A stretch of DNA of 64,000 nt from NCBI GenBank assembly GCA_964432945.1, contig CAYSPO010000002.1, positions 1 through 64,000 on the forward strand, given 5' to 3'. This stretch comes from CAYSPO01 sp964432945 (GTDB lineage Bacteria; Bacillota; Clostridia; Tissierellales; Peptoniphilaceae). The position numbers and the translations under genes were made by a program. Shown here piece by piece: positions 24,741-32,845 of this stretch. A model generated the notes under the pieces. That model saw only the letters and a list, made by a program, of their open reading frames with translations, did not search any database and had not been told where the DNA came from. The number at the start of each line of letters is the position of its first letter. Within the stretch, counting starts at the first letter, position 1.

Positions 24741-25517
24741 ATGGATAATTATTTTGACTCTGAGAAAATACAGTTAAATAAAATTGTAGACTTAAGAAGA
24801 GATGCTTATGTCGATGTATTAATGAGAAATGCAAGAGGAGAAAAGTTGCTAGGTGTTTTTTCAAATTCTTATGATGAAAGCTTTATTAGGGCATGTGGAT
24901 TAATACCTATTCCTCTTCAAGCTTTGGATAAGGGAATATTCGAATATGGAGACCACACGGGTTGTGATCTTATTAAGGCTAGCTTAATTTATCTAAAAAC
25001 TGATAAATGTCCAATACTTCATTCTTGTATAGCCTATTCCTTTGATGATTTCTGCCCGAAAATATATGAAGAATTTAAGCTATTTACAGATAAAGATATA
25101 TACATAAAAAATAAAACAGCAATGACTTTTGAAGATTTTTGTCAAAGTCTTGGCGATAAATATGACTCGTCTATAGAAAAACGGTCTCAAAAGCTATTAG
25201 ATGAAATTTTAGTAATACAAGGATATTTAGAATCTACAGAACTTACTGGTGTTGATTTAATGAACTTAGATTTCTATACAAAATTTATTTTAGATTTAGA
25301 GAAAAGGCTAGCATTTTTCGAAAGAATAATAGAATATCCCTTTAAAAGAATAGAAGAAACTAGAAAAGAAGTAAAAGTCCTATGCCCCTGGGCAATAGGC
25401 TTTGAAATAGAGAAATTTATTTCTCATAAACATTATAAGTTGGTAATTAATGAAATAGAACCAAGCTTTGGTTTAGATAATTGTATCTATAATCCAAAGC
25501 AAAGACTTAATTATTAG
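24741..25517 (+). CDS. 2-hydroxyacyl-CoA dehydratase D-component-like subunit
   Basis: A 258-residue protein related to the small or accessory partner of double-cubane-cluster enzymes. ARGEKLLGVFSNSYDESFIRACGLIPIPLQ near residues 33-62 (shown in part) and HTGCDLIKASLIYLKTDKCP near residues 77-96 resemble the cluster-binding N-terminal half of the HgdAB/FldBC superfamily, with several cysteines (CGL, GCD, KCPILHSC, FCPK). The C-terminal half is less conserved. It is shorter than the typical 370-430 residue family members. It lies 10 bases before the larger homologue, so the two likely form a heterodimer. The start at 24741 has GGAAGTG upstream. Family is reasonably secure; reaction unknown. 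Confidence 0.65.
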   Translation: MDNYFDSEKIQLNKIVDLRRDAYVDVLMRNARGEKLLGVFSNSYDESFIRACGLIPIPLQALDKGIFEYGDHTGCDLIKASLIYLKTDKCPILHSCIAYSFDDFCPKIYEEFKLFTDKDIYIKNKTAMTFEDFCQSLGDKYDSSIEKRSQKLLDEILVIQGYLESTELTGVDLMNLDFYTKFILDLEKRLAFFERIIEYPFKRIEETRKEVKVLCPWAIGFEIEKFISHKHYKLVINEIEPSFGLDNCIYNPKQRLNY

Positions 25518-25527
25518 GAGGATTAAA

Positions 25528-26802
25528 ATGGATAAAAATCATGAAATGTGGTCAGAAATGGGAATGGACGTCGATAAACATGACTTGCTTTGTGAAGCTC
25601 TTCCACAAGCTTTTGGAGATATTTACTTAAGTCAAGAAAATAGACCAGAAAAAATGGACTATTTTAATATGATAGTTTCCGATATTCATGGACTAAGGCC
25701 TGCAGAATTAGTTGAAGCTCAAAAAGAAGGCAAAAAAATCGTAGGAACTTTTTGTATCCATGTTCCAGATGAAGTAGTTTTAGCAGCAGATGCAATTTCA
25801 ACAGGACTTTGCAGTGGTTCTCAATTTTGGGTACCAGGTGGAGAAAAACAAATTCCTAAATCAGTTTGTCCTTTAATTAAAGCATCTCTTGGAGCAAGAT
25901 TTGAAAGAACATGTCCCTTCTTTAGGATTTGCGATTTATTTGTAGGTGAGACTACTTGCGATGGAAAGAAAAAAGCTTGGGAAATCTTAGCTGATGATGC
26001 TCCTATGTATATTATGGACATACCTCAACAAAAGACAGAGGAAGATTATAAAAAGTGGTCAAATGAAATAAAAGGCTACATAGCAAAATTAGAAGAACTT
26101 ACTGGAAATAAAGTTACTGAGGAATCTTTACATGATGCAATAGTTGTAATGAATAATAAAAGACGTGCATTAAAAAGACTTAATGATTTCAGAAAATTAG
26201 ATAAAGTTCCAATTAGTGGTAAAGATGTTCTGCTAATCCATCAAATTGCTTTCTATGACGATCCAGTTAGGTTTACAGGTAAGGTTCATGAGCTTTGCGA
26301 TGAATTAGATGAAAGAGTTAAAAACGGCGTATCTGTCTATCCTGAAGGCACAAAGAGAATTCTTTTAACGGGAACTCCTTTATCTATTCCTAACTGGAAA
26401 ATGCATCATATAATTGAAACTTCAGGAGCAGCTGTTATAGCTGAAGAAATGTGTACTGGACTTAGATATTCTGAGGCTCTTGTTAATGAAGATGCAACTG
26501 ATATGGAAGGTATGATTGATAATCTTACAGAAAGATATCTTGGTAACATAAACTGTGCTTGTTTTACTCCTAATCAAGGAAGAATTGATGATATTATAAG
26601 ATATTATGAAGACTTTAATGCAGATGGAATAATAGACCTTAACTTAAAATTCTGTAGTATCTATGATATAGAAGGAGTTTTAGTAGAAAAAGCTTGCCAC
26701 GAAAGAGATATTCCTTGCATGGGTATAGAAACTGATTATACAGAAGAAGATTCAGGACAATTAAAAACAAGAATAGAAGCTTTTGTGGAGATGCTAAATT
26801 AG
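25528..26802 (+). CDS. Double-cubane-cluster-type anaerobic reductase (2-hydroxyacyl-CoA dehydratase family)
   Basis: A 424-residue HgdB/FldC-superfamily protein. GTFCIHVPDEVVLAADAIST, then GLCSGSQFWVP, KSVCPLIKASLGA and RTCPFFRICDLFVGETTCDG provide clustered cysteines in the region that holds the double-cubane [8Fe-9S] cluster in DCCP/YjiM-type proteins. LITGTPLS-like (LLTGTPLSIPNWK) and FCSIYDIEG follow as in the family. Such proteins reduce small molecules at low potential with electrons from an ATP-driven activator (YjiL/HgdC type). No activator gene lies in the window. GGAGG lies before the ATG, and a DUF3343 gene follows by three bases. True substrate is unknown; a CoA-ester dehydratase is less likely without CoA-transferase neighbours. 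Confidence 0.8.
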   Translation: MDKNHEMWSEMGMDVDKHDLLCEALPQAFGDIYLSQENRPEKMDYFNMIVSDIHGLRPAELVEAQKEGKKIVGTFCIHVPDEVVLAADAISTGLCSGSQFWVPGGEKQIPKSVCPLIKASLGARFERTCPFFRICDLFVGETTCDGKKKAWEILADDAPMYIMDIPQQKTEEDYKKWSNEIKGYIAKLEELTGNKVTEESLHDAIVVMNNKRRALKRLNDFRKLDKVPISGKDVLLIHQIAFYDDPVRFTGKVHELCDELDERVKNGVSVYPEGTKRILLTGTPLSIPNWKMHHIIETSGAAVIAEEMCTGLRYSEALVNEDATDMEGMIDNLTERYLGNINCACFTPNQGRIDDIIRYYEDFNADGIIDLNLKFCSIYDIEGVLVEKACHERDIPCMGIETDYTEEDSGQLKTRIEAFVEMLN

Positions 26803-26805
26803 AAT

Positions 26806-27060
26806 ATGAAGCACTATGTTTTTTTAGCTGATACAAAAACTGTTATGAAACTCTATGATTTGGTGAAAAAGGCAGGCGTTAAAGCAACTTTAGCTCCAAC
26901 TCCTAGAGAAGCTAGCCATTGCTGCGGTGTGGCGATTCTATATGAAAATAAAGAAGATAAGTCCATAATTGAAAAAGTAATAGAAGAAAATGAAATAACA
27001 ATAGATGCTTTTTGGGATTCAGAAAATAAAGATAATCCTAATAGGTTTAAATTTTGTTAG
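26806..27060 (+). CDS. DUF3343 (Se/S carrier-like) protein
   Basis: An 84-residue protein starting three bases after the reductase stop. YVFLADTKTVMKLYDLVKKA followed by TPREASHCCGVAILYE and a C-terminal cysteine (FKFC-end) is the DUF3343 pattern, a family described as putative Se/S carrier proteins. The Cys-Cys pair at about residues 41-42 is the likely reactive site. No ribosome site is strong, so translation is probably coupled. Its nearness to a selenoprotein operon and to a double-cubane enzyme suggests delivery of sulfur, selenium or electrons, which is inference. Confidence 0.75.
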   Translation: MKHYVFLADTKTVMKLYDLVKKAGVKATLAPTPREASHCCGVAILYENKEDKSIIEKVIEENEITIDAFWDSENKDNPNRFKFC

Positions 27061-27105
27061 TGTAATATGTTTTAATTTAAGATAATATTTTTAAAAAAGC
27101 TTTTT

Positions 27106-27161
27106 GATTTCACGAATATGATATAAACTTTAGAGAATAAAGTATTCATATTTGTGAAATC
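27106..27161 (+). other. Long hairpin between the reductase set and the sigma factor
   Basis: GATTTCACGAATATGA (27106-27121) pairs with TCATATTTGTGAAATC (27146-27161), 16 pairs with one G-U. Inside, ATA/TAT and CTTTA/TAAAG (27128-27132/27138-27142) extend it to a five-base loop. There is no T-run, so it is not an ordinary terminator; a DNA operator or a structured 3' RNA is possible. Confidence 0.5.
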
Positions 27162-27192
27162 TTAAAGTTATATATAAGCTAGTTTTTACCTT

Positions 27193-27217
27193 ATTCCTCA
27201 ATTAGAGGAATTTTTTT
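27193..27217 (+). terminator. Terminator before the ECF sigma gene
   Basis: ATTCCTC, loop AATTA, GAGGAAT and a run of T's. It probably closes the transcript of the reductase gene set. Confidence 0.65.
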
Positions 27218-27289
27218 ATTTGAATTAAAAATATATATGTCAGAAAACTTCCCTTTGGGGTGTATAAGTATATGAAGGAGGTAGTTCTT

Positions 27290-27826
27290 ATGAAAGATGA
27301 TGAATGGATTATTAAGAATATTAAAAATAAGAATGAAAAAGCTATCTATGAACTTATAGATAAATATGGAAATTTACTTAAGGCTATTATAAAAAGACAC
27401 TCTTACGGCTATACATCCTACCATGAAGAATGCTTTAATGATGTACTTTTAGGAGTTTGGGAAAATATAAATCAATTTGATTCAGAAAAAGGATCTTTTA
27501 AAAATTGGTTAGGAGCAATTTCTAGATACCAAGCTTTGAACACAGTAAGAAGTCATAAAAAGGAAATGGAAAGTCTAGAACTTGAAGATAATAAAATTAT
27601 AGATTTAAAAGCTAGACCAGCAGATGAGTTAATAATTAAAGAAGATTTAGATGATTTTTTATCTTCATTGTCAAACCTTGATCGTGAGATTTTTATTTAT
27701 CTTTTTTACCAAGGTCTAACAGTTAAAGAAATTTCAGAGATTTACAGTTTATCTACAGATAGTATCTATAAAAGGGTTTCTAGAGCTAGGGAAAATTTCA
27801 GAGAAAAAAAGGGGGAAGTTAGATGA
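27290..27826 (+). CDS. ECF-type RNA polymerase sigma factor
   Basis: About 178 residues from the ATG at 27290, which has AAGGAGG nine bases upstream; an earlier in-frame start at 27260 lacks a site. Sigma region 2 is seen in EKAIYELIDKYGNLLKAIIK with FNDVLLGVWENINQFD and FKNWLGAISRYQALNTVRSH, and region 4 in LSNLDREIFIYLFYQGLTVK with the helix-turn-helix EISEIYSLSTDSIYKRVSRA. It redirects RNA polymerase to stress or envelope genes. The stop overlaps the next gene by four bases (ATGA), the classic arrangement for a sigma factor and its membrane anti-sigma partner. Confidence 0.92.
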   Translation: MKDDEWIIKNIKNKNEKAIYELIDKYGNLLKAIIKRHSYGYTSYHEECFNDVLLGVWENINQFDSEKGSFKNWLGAISRYQALNTVRSHKKEMESLELEDNKIIDLKARPADELIIKEDLDDFLSSLSNLDREIFIYLFYQGLTVKEISEIYSLSTDSIYKRVSRARENFREKKGEVR

Positions 27827-28878
27827 CTGAAAAAAATATTTATGAAATGTTGAATAATGTTGAGATAAATTTAGAGGATTATGAAGAGAATTCTATGACA
27901 GATTTTGAAAAAGAAAGAGCAAAAAAAAGATTTTCACAATCATTGAAAACTCCAATAAGTAAATCTAAGAAACTAGGGGTAAGTATAGCTGCTGCCTTAG
28001 TTTTACTTGTAGGTATAACCAATAATCCTGTTAGTGCTAAAGTTAATATGCTTTTAGATTCTTTTACTTATTCTATGAGTCAAGAAATAGGGATGGATTA
28101 TCCTGGGAAATCCTATGAAGTAAATCAAAATGCTGCCATAGGAGATTATCAAATCAAAATAGCTGATATTCTTTTAGATGAGGAATCTATTACATTAAAT
28201 TATCTTATCGAAAGCCCAGAATATCTAGAAAGTGATTCATATTTATCAGTAGAATCCATAAATTTATATATAAATGGTCAAAAAGTTAAGATAGATGGCA
28301 TGCATGGAGGTGGAAAACTTTTAGAAAATGGTTTATTTCAATCTTTATCAACCTATGATTTTAGAGAACCTATACAAATTAAGGAAGATAATGAAATTAA
28401 AATTCAAGTGCAAGGAATTGGTAATAGCGAAAAAATTCTTAGTTTAGACTCTGTGGAGTTTGCTTTCAAAGGAAGTAAAGAGGATTTAAATGGCCAAGCT
28501 CAAACTCTAGTATTAAATAAAGCGATAGAAAGTGAAGTAGGTAATATTATGCTGGAAAAATTTGTCTTTAACCCTTATCAATTGCAAGTAAAATTTTCAG
28601 TTCCAGTTACAAAAGATACAAAGGAAATGTTTTTTGAAGCTAATATTATAGATGAAAATGGAAGAGATTTATCTTTTTCTGGTGGAACTGTAAATCTTAA
28701 TGAAAAAGAAAATACCTATGAATGTCATCTATTTTCAGATGATTTAGGAAGTTTAACTTTTGATAGGCTTCTAGAAGCTAAAAATTTAAAATTTCAGATA
28801 TATTCTCATGAAAGAAAAAGTGGAGAAGTAGAACTTTTTGAACTTGGGGATAGTTTAGAAATTCAGATAGAGAAATAA
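27823..28878 (+). CDS. DUF4179-type membrane protein, probable anti-sigma factor
   Basis: A 351-residue protein. An N-terminal cytosolic segment of about 45 residues (MTEKNIYEMLNNVEINLEDY) is followed by KKLGVSIAAALVLLVGITNN, a single membrane helix near residues 47-65, and a large outer region with beta-rich DUF4179-like features (IGDYQIKIADILLDEESITL). Overlap with the upstream ECF gene makes an anti-sigma role likely: it would hold the sigma factor at the membrane until a signal. No zinc-binding anti-sigma motif is visible in the N-terminus. The signal is unknown. A terminator follows. Confidence 0.8.
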   Translation: MTEKNIYEMLNNVEINLEDYEENSMTDFEKERAKKRFSQSLKTPISKSKKLGVSIAAALVLLVGITNNPVSAKVNMLLDSFTYSMSQEIGMDYPGKSYEVNQNAAIGDYQIKIADILLDEESITLNYLIESPEYLESDSYLSVESINLYINGQKVKIDGMHGGGKLLENGLFQSLSTYDFREPIQIKEDNEIKIQVQGIGNSEKILSLDSVEFAFKGSKEDLNGQAQTLVLNKAIESEVGNIMLEKFVFNPYQLQVKFSVPVTKDTKEMFFEANIIDENGRDLSFSGGTVNLNEKENTYECHLFSDDLGSLTFDRLLEAKNLKFQIYSHERKSGEVELFELGDSLEIQIEK

Positions 28879-28906
28879 GATAAAAAACAAATATTAACTA
28901 AAAATT

Positions 28907-28948
28907 AACTCAGTTTCCGATAAAATCATTAGAAACTGAGTTTTTCTT
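28907..28948 (+). terminator. Terminator after the sigma/anti-sigma operon
   Basis: AACTCAGTTTC (28907-28917) pairs with GAAACTGAGTT (28932-28942) and T-rich sequence follows. Confidence 0.85.
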
Positions 28949-29016
28949 TATAATTCAGACGTATTTCCTAAACATTCTTGTTAAAAAGTTGTATAATAAA
29001 ATATAAAGGAGGATTA

Positions 29017-30129
29017 ATGGATAAGAATAGAATACTAGAAATTTTAGAAGACCTATTATTAATATACTCGCCTTCTAATAGAGAGAAAAAAGTAAGTGAA
29101 TATGTTATTAATTTTTTGGAAAAAATAGGTGTTGAGATTTATCTTGATGAAAACCAAGACAAGTATGGTGGAAATGCTCCTGTTATTGTAGCAAGATTAA
29201 AAGGCAGAGGAGAAAAAGGAAGTATAACTCTTTCAAGCCATATGGACGTTATAGAGCCTAATGAAAATCTAAAAATCATTAAAGAAGATGATATTTGGAA
29301 GTCTGATGGAACTACAACTCTTGGTGGAGACGATAAGTCTGGATTAGCGATGATTTTATACTTATTTGAATATTACGCTAAGTCTAGAAAAGAGCATCCT
29401 GATATTTATGCTATTATAACTAATTGTGAAGAAGCAGGAATGCATGGATCAAAAAACATTGATTGGGATAACCTATATAAAGTCTTCGAGCCTGCAAAAA
29501 ATATGCTTGTTTTAGATTCTGGTGGACCTGCAGGGAAAATAGGATACGGTGCGCCAACAGCTTATCATTTTGAAGCTGAAATATCAGGGAAAACAGCACA
29601 TGCAGGAATGGAACCTGAAAAGGGTATAAACGCTATACATATTGCATGTAAGGCTTTAAGTAAGCTGGAAATCGGTAGAATAGACGAGTATTCAACTTCA
29701 AATGTCTCTTTTATTAGTGCTGATTTCCCACATAATGTTGTTCCTGAGAAAGTTAGACTGAAAGGTGAAGTTAGATCTCATTCGGAGGAAAAGGCTTTAG
29801 AAATCTTAAGTAAATACAAAGATACTATTATTGGAGAAGCCGATGGGAAAGCTACTTTTCTTTACCACGCAAATTATCCAGTTTTAGAGTCAAAAGATAA
29901 CTGTGCTTTTGCAAAAGAGTTTGCCCAAGTTTATGAAGATATGAAAATTAAATCCGATCTTGTATTAATAGGTGGGGGCTGTGATGGTAATATTTTTTCA
30001 GGACAAGGATTTAACCCTATAATTCTTTCCACAGGTATGGAATCAGTTCACACGAAAGATGAATATTTATTATTAAATGAAATGTTTGCCACAACTGAGG
30101 CAATAATTAATTATTTGGAGGTAAAATAA
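29017..30129 (+). CDS. M20-family peptidase (peptidase T-like)
   Basis: 370 residues from the ATG at 29017, preceded by AAAGGAGG; an upstream in-frame start at 28978 would remove that site. SSHMDVIEP gives the first zinc ligand, TTLGGDDKSGLAMIL the bridging aspartate, NCEEAGMHGSKNIDW the catalytic glutamates, and SVHTKDEYLLLNEM the last histidine ligand. The lid domain includes GKTAHAGMEPEKGINAI. This is the M20B/PepT-like group, di- or tripeptidases acting in the cytosol on peptide uptake products, which fits a peptide-using anaerobe. Its stop overlaps the start of the Mrp gene (TAATG). Confidence 0.88.
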   Translation: MDKNRILEILEDLLLIYSPSNREKKVSEYVINFLEKIGVEIYLDENQDKYGGNAPVIVARLKGRGEKGSITLSSHMDVIEPNENLKIIKEDDIWKSDGTTTLGGDDKSGLAMILYLFEYYAKSRKEHPDIYAIITNCEEAGMHGSKNIDWDNLYKVFEPAKNMLVLDSGGPAGKIGYGAPTAYHFEAEISGKTAHAGMEPEKGINAIHIACKALSKLEIGRIDEYSTSNVSFISADFPHNVVPEKVRLKGEVRSHSEEKALEILSKYKDTIIGEADGKATFLYHANYPVLESKDNCAFAKEFAQVYEDMKIKSDLVLIGGGCDGNIFSGQGFNPIILSTGMESVHTKDEYLLLNEMFATTEAIINYLEVK

Positions 30130-31085
30130 TGTCAGAAGTTAATAAAACACTTTTAGATGCAATGAAAAAGAAACCACATGAAAAATCAAAGATTAGAAAT
30201 GTTATTGGTGTAATTAGTGGAAAAGGTGGAGTTGGAAAATCTTTAGTTACAGGACTTTCAACAGTAGCAATGAATAAAAAAGGTTACTCTACAGCTATTC
30301 TTGATGCAGATTTAACAGGCCCTTCTATTCCTAAGATGTTTGGAATAAAGGAAAAGGCTTCTGCAACAGAAGATGCTTTTTTACCAGTTTATTCTAAAGA
30401 TAGAACTCAAATAATGTCTGCTAACCTTATTCTTGAAAATGAAACTGATCCAGTTCTATGGAGAGGCCCAGTTTTAGGAACTGTATTAAATCAATTTTGG
30501 CAAGAAACAATTTGGACTGATGTAGACTATATGTTTGTTGATATGCCGCCAGGAACAAGTGATGTTGCTTTAACAGTATTTCAATCTTATCCATTAGACG
30601 GAATTATTATTGTTACATCTCCTCAAGATTTAGTATCCATGATAGTTGCAAAAGCAGTTAATATGGCTAATAAAATGAATGTACCAATATTAGGTATTGT
30701 TGAAAATATGTCTTATTTTGAGTGCCCAGACTGCCATAGCAAGCATGAAATATTTGGGGAAAGCAAGCTAGATGAAATAGCAGAAAGAGAAAACTTAAAA
30801 ATATTAGCTAAGCTACCTATAAACCCTGATTTTGCAAAAGCAGCAGATTTAGGTAAAATTGAAGATTTAGAATTAGACTCTTTAACTTATTTAGTAGAAG
30901 AATTAGAAGAAATTAATAAAGCTAAAGAAGAAAAGCATTGCTGTTCAAACAAAGAAAAAGATGAAAATCATTCTTGTTGTGCAGATAAAGATAAAGATAA
31001 TCATGAATGCTGCCAAAATCACGAACATGGTGAAGGTGGATGCCAAAATCATGAACACGGTGAAGGCGGATGTAAAAACTCTTAA
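30129..31085 (+). CDS. mrp: Mrp/NBP35-type Fe-S carrier ATPase with Cys/His-rich tail
   Basis: A 318-residue P-loop protein. VISGKGGVGKSLVTGLS is the deviant Walker A, DADLTGPSIPKMFG and DYMFVDMPPGTSDVALT are further ATPase motifs, and NMSYFECPDCHSKHEIFG carries the CXXC that binds a bridging Fe-S cluster. It would load clusters onto apo-enzymes. The last 50 residues are unusual: eleven histidines or cysteine-pairs in HCCSNK, HSCCADK, HECCQNHEHGEGG and a repeat of CQNHEHGEGG (two near-identical 30-base units at about 31011-31070), likely extra metal binding. It overlaps the M20 gene by one base, so it is co-transcribed. Confidence 0.92.
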   Translation: MSEVNKTLLDAMKKKPHEKSKIRNVIGVISGKGGVGKSLVTGLSTVAMNKKGYSTAILDADLTGPSIPKMFGIKEKASATEDAFLPVYSKDRTQIMSANLILENETDPVLWRGPVLGTVLNQFWQETIWTDVDYMFVDMPPGTSDVALTVFQSYPLDGIIIVTSPQDLVSMIVAKAVNMANKMNVPILGIVENMSYFECPDCHSKHEIFGESKLDEIAERENLKILAKLPINPDFAKAADLGKIEDLELDSLTYLVEELEEINKAKEEKHCCSNKEKDENHSCCADKDKDNHECCQNHEHGEGGCQNHEHGEGGCKNS

Positions 31086-31086
31086 T

Positions 31087-31127
31087 AAAAAAGACCTAGT
31101 AGGATATATTCCTATTAGGTCTTTATT
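31087..31127. terminator. Bidirectional terminator after mrp
   Basis: AAAGACCTA and AGGA pair with TCCT and TAGGTCTTT around a TATAT loop, with T/A tracts on both sides; it lies between converging genes. Confidence 0.8.
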
Positions 31128-31131
31128 TATT

Positions 31132-31665
31132 TTATTTATATAGTTTATCTCTTAAAAACGATATATATTCTTTTGCATTAGTATCGATATCTTCTTTTTT
31201 AGGATTATGCTCTGCTCCATAGAAACTATGGTAACCTACAAAATTTGCTTTTGAATACTTACAAGATGCTTCAAAAGGAATAAATATTTCGTCTGAGCTA
31301 TATTTATAGCGTCCATTTTGTGATAGATTTTCTTTTAAAACTCCAAAGCTTGCTGCAATAGCTACTTTTTTATTAAGAAATTCTTCTTTATCTCCAAAAG
31401 CCCAGCCAAAACAAACTACTTCATCTAGCCATCTTTTCATATTAGATGGGCAAGAAAACCAGTAAATTGGGAACTGCAGTACCAAGTTCTCATGAGCTTC
31501 TACTATTTTTTGTTCTTCTTCTATATTAAACTTAGAATTCTCCATATGGTCTTGTAGAATTCTAATTGTAAATTCTTCTGGATATTTTTCTAATTCTTCT
31601 ATCCACCTTTTATTTATAACTGATTGACAATAGTTTGGATGATCAACTAATATTAGTGTTTTCAT
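31132..31665 (-). CDS. Flavodoxin-like NAD(P)H oxidoreductase (KefF/MdaB type)
   Basis: A 177-residue flavodoxin-fold protein. MKTLILVDHPNYCQSVINKR at the N-terminus is the FMN phosphate-binding region, LVLQFPIYWFSCPSNMKRWLDEV contains the QFPxYWxxxP motif of the NQO/MdaB/KefF group (shown in part), and AIAASFGVLKENLS follows. Members are FMN-dependent quinone or azo-compound reductases that act in detoxification. It is a single leftward gene with AGGAG-type ribosome site upstream, converging on mrp. Exact substrate is not predictable. Confidence 0.82.
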   Translation of the reverse strand: MKTLILVDHPNYCQSVINKRWIEELEKYPEEFTIRILQDHMENSKFNIEEEQKIVEAHENLVLQFPIYWFSCPSNMKRWLDEVVCFGWAFGDKEEFLNKKVAIAASFGVLKENLSQNGRYKYSSDEIFIPFEASCKYSKANFVGYHSFYGAEHNPKKEDIDTNAKEYISFLRDKLYK

Positions 31666-31738
31666 AAGATCTCCTTTATAATGTATTATAATAAATATTA
31701 TATCATATAAAACTTGTAGGCTTAAACTTAGAGTAAAT

Positions 31739-31767
31739 TTGAATTAGCTTTGAGCAAGTAATATAAT
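31739..31767 (+). promoter_or_regulatory. Promoter of ppaC
   Basis: TTGAAT (31739-31744), 17-base spacer, TATAAT (31762-31767), 30 bases before the start codon. Confidence 0.65.
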
Positions 31768-31797
31768 TAAGTAAGTGAATAAATTTTAGGAGGAAAC

Positions 31798-32724
31798 ATG
31801 AAAGATATAATAGTTTTTGGACACAAAAATCCAGATACAGACTCAATTGCCGCATCTATATCATATGGATATTTATTAAAACAACTAGGTGAAGATGTTG
31901 AGTCTTGTGCCTTAGGTCAAGCTAGTGATGAAGCTAAGTTTGCTTTAGATAAATTTGGACTAGAGACTCCAAGAGTTATAGAACAAGCTAAAGGAGAAGC
32001 AAATAAAGTTGCTCTTGTAGATCACAATGAATTCCAGCAATCAGTTGCTGATATAAAAGAAATGGAAATTCATTCTGTTGTTGACCACCATAAAATTGCT
32101 AATTTTGAAACAGCTGGTCCTGTTTTCTATAGGGCAGAGCCTATTGGATCAACCTGCTCAATTTTAACAAAACTATACAAAGAAAACGGAATTGAAATAC
32201 CTAAAGAAATAGCAGGAGTAATGGTTTCTGCCATTATTTCAGATACTTTACTTTTTAAATCTCCAACTTGTACAGACCAAGATAAAAAAATTGGGGAAGA
32301 ACTTGCAAAAATTGCCGGTATTGATTTAGAAGAGTATGGCTTGAGTTTACTTAAGGCAGGAGCTAATCCAGATAAGAAAACAGAAGAAGAAATTCTTGAA
32401 GGAGATGCTAAGTCTTTCGAATTTGAAGATATAGTAATCAGAATTGGTCAAGTGAATGTAGTTGAAATAGAAGATATTTCAAAAAGAAAATCTGAAATAA
32501 TTAGTAAGATGGATGAGTTAATTGAAAAAGAAGGATATAGTGCATATCTACTTGTTGTAACTAATATTCTTGAATCTAATTCAATAGGTTTTGTTAGAGG
32601 AAATGAAGCTGAAAAAATCGCTGATGCTTTTGGAAAAACTTTAGAAGATAACCAAATTAGCCTTGATGGAGTAGTATCAAGAAAGAAACAAGTTGTACCT
32701 CCAATTACAGATAAATTTAATTAA
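31798..32724 (+). CDS. ppaC: Manganese-dependent inorganic pyrophosphatase
   Basis: A 308-residue family II pyrophosphatase. FGHKNPDTDSIAASISYGYL holds the first metal ligands, LVDHNEFQQS and SVVDHHKIANFE the DHN and DHH motifs, and the C-terminal domain includes SRKKQVVPPI, the substrate-binding lysine-arginine block. The length equals the family norm of about 310. It hydrolyses pyrophosphate in the cytosol using Mn2+ or Co2+, driving biosynthesis. It is monocistronic with its own promoter and terminator, with AGGAGG before the ATG. A manganese-dependent enzyme in a genome with a Mn riboswitch is consistent but not linked by operon. Confidence 0.95.
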   Translation: MKDIIVFGHKNPDTDSIAASISYGYLLKQLGEDVESCALGQASDEAKFALDKFGLETPRVIEQAKGEANKVALVDHNEFQQSVADIKEMEIHSVVDHHKIANFETAGPVFYRAEPIGSTCSILTKLYKENGIEIPKEIAGVMVSAIISDTLLFKSPTCTDQDKKIGEELAKIAGIDLEEYGLSLLKAGANPDKKTEEEILEGDAKSFEFEDIVIRIGQVNVVEIEDISKRKSEIISKMDELIEKEGYSAYLLVVTNILESNSIGFVRGNEAEKIADAFGKTLEDNQISLDGVVSRKKQVVPPITDKFN

Positions 32725-32733
32725 ATAGAATTC

Positions 32734-32762
32734 AAAACCCAGCATATTCTGCTGGGTTTTTT
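32734..32762 (+). terminator. Terminator after ppaC
   Basis: AAAACCCAGC, loop ATATTCT, GCTGGGTTTT, then more T's. Confidence 0.9.
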
Positions 32763-32845
32763 CTTTGGAAAATAGGGATTCTTTAATTTTTCTGCTATTC
32801 TTTTTATGTTATAATCTATCTAATATATAAGCAAGGTGAGTGAAT

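Noticed and set aside
27240..27290. ECF-type promoter upstream of the sigma gene (GAAAAC ... TATAAG)
   Set aside because: A matching motif elsewhere would be needed; one AT-rich site alone is not enough.
30961..31143. Small plus-strand ORF at the end of mrp
   Set aside because: It is the out-of-frame reading of the Cys/His tail repeats and has no independent start signal.
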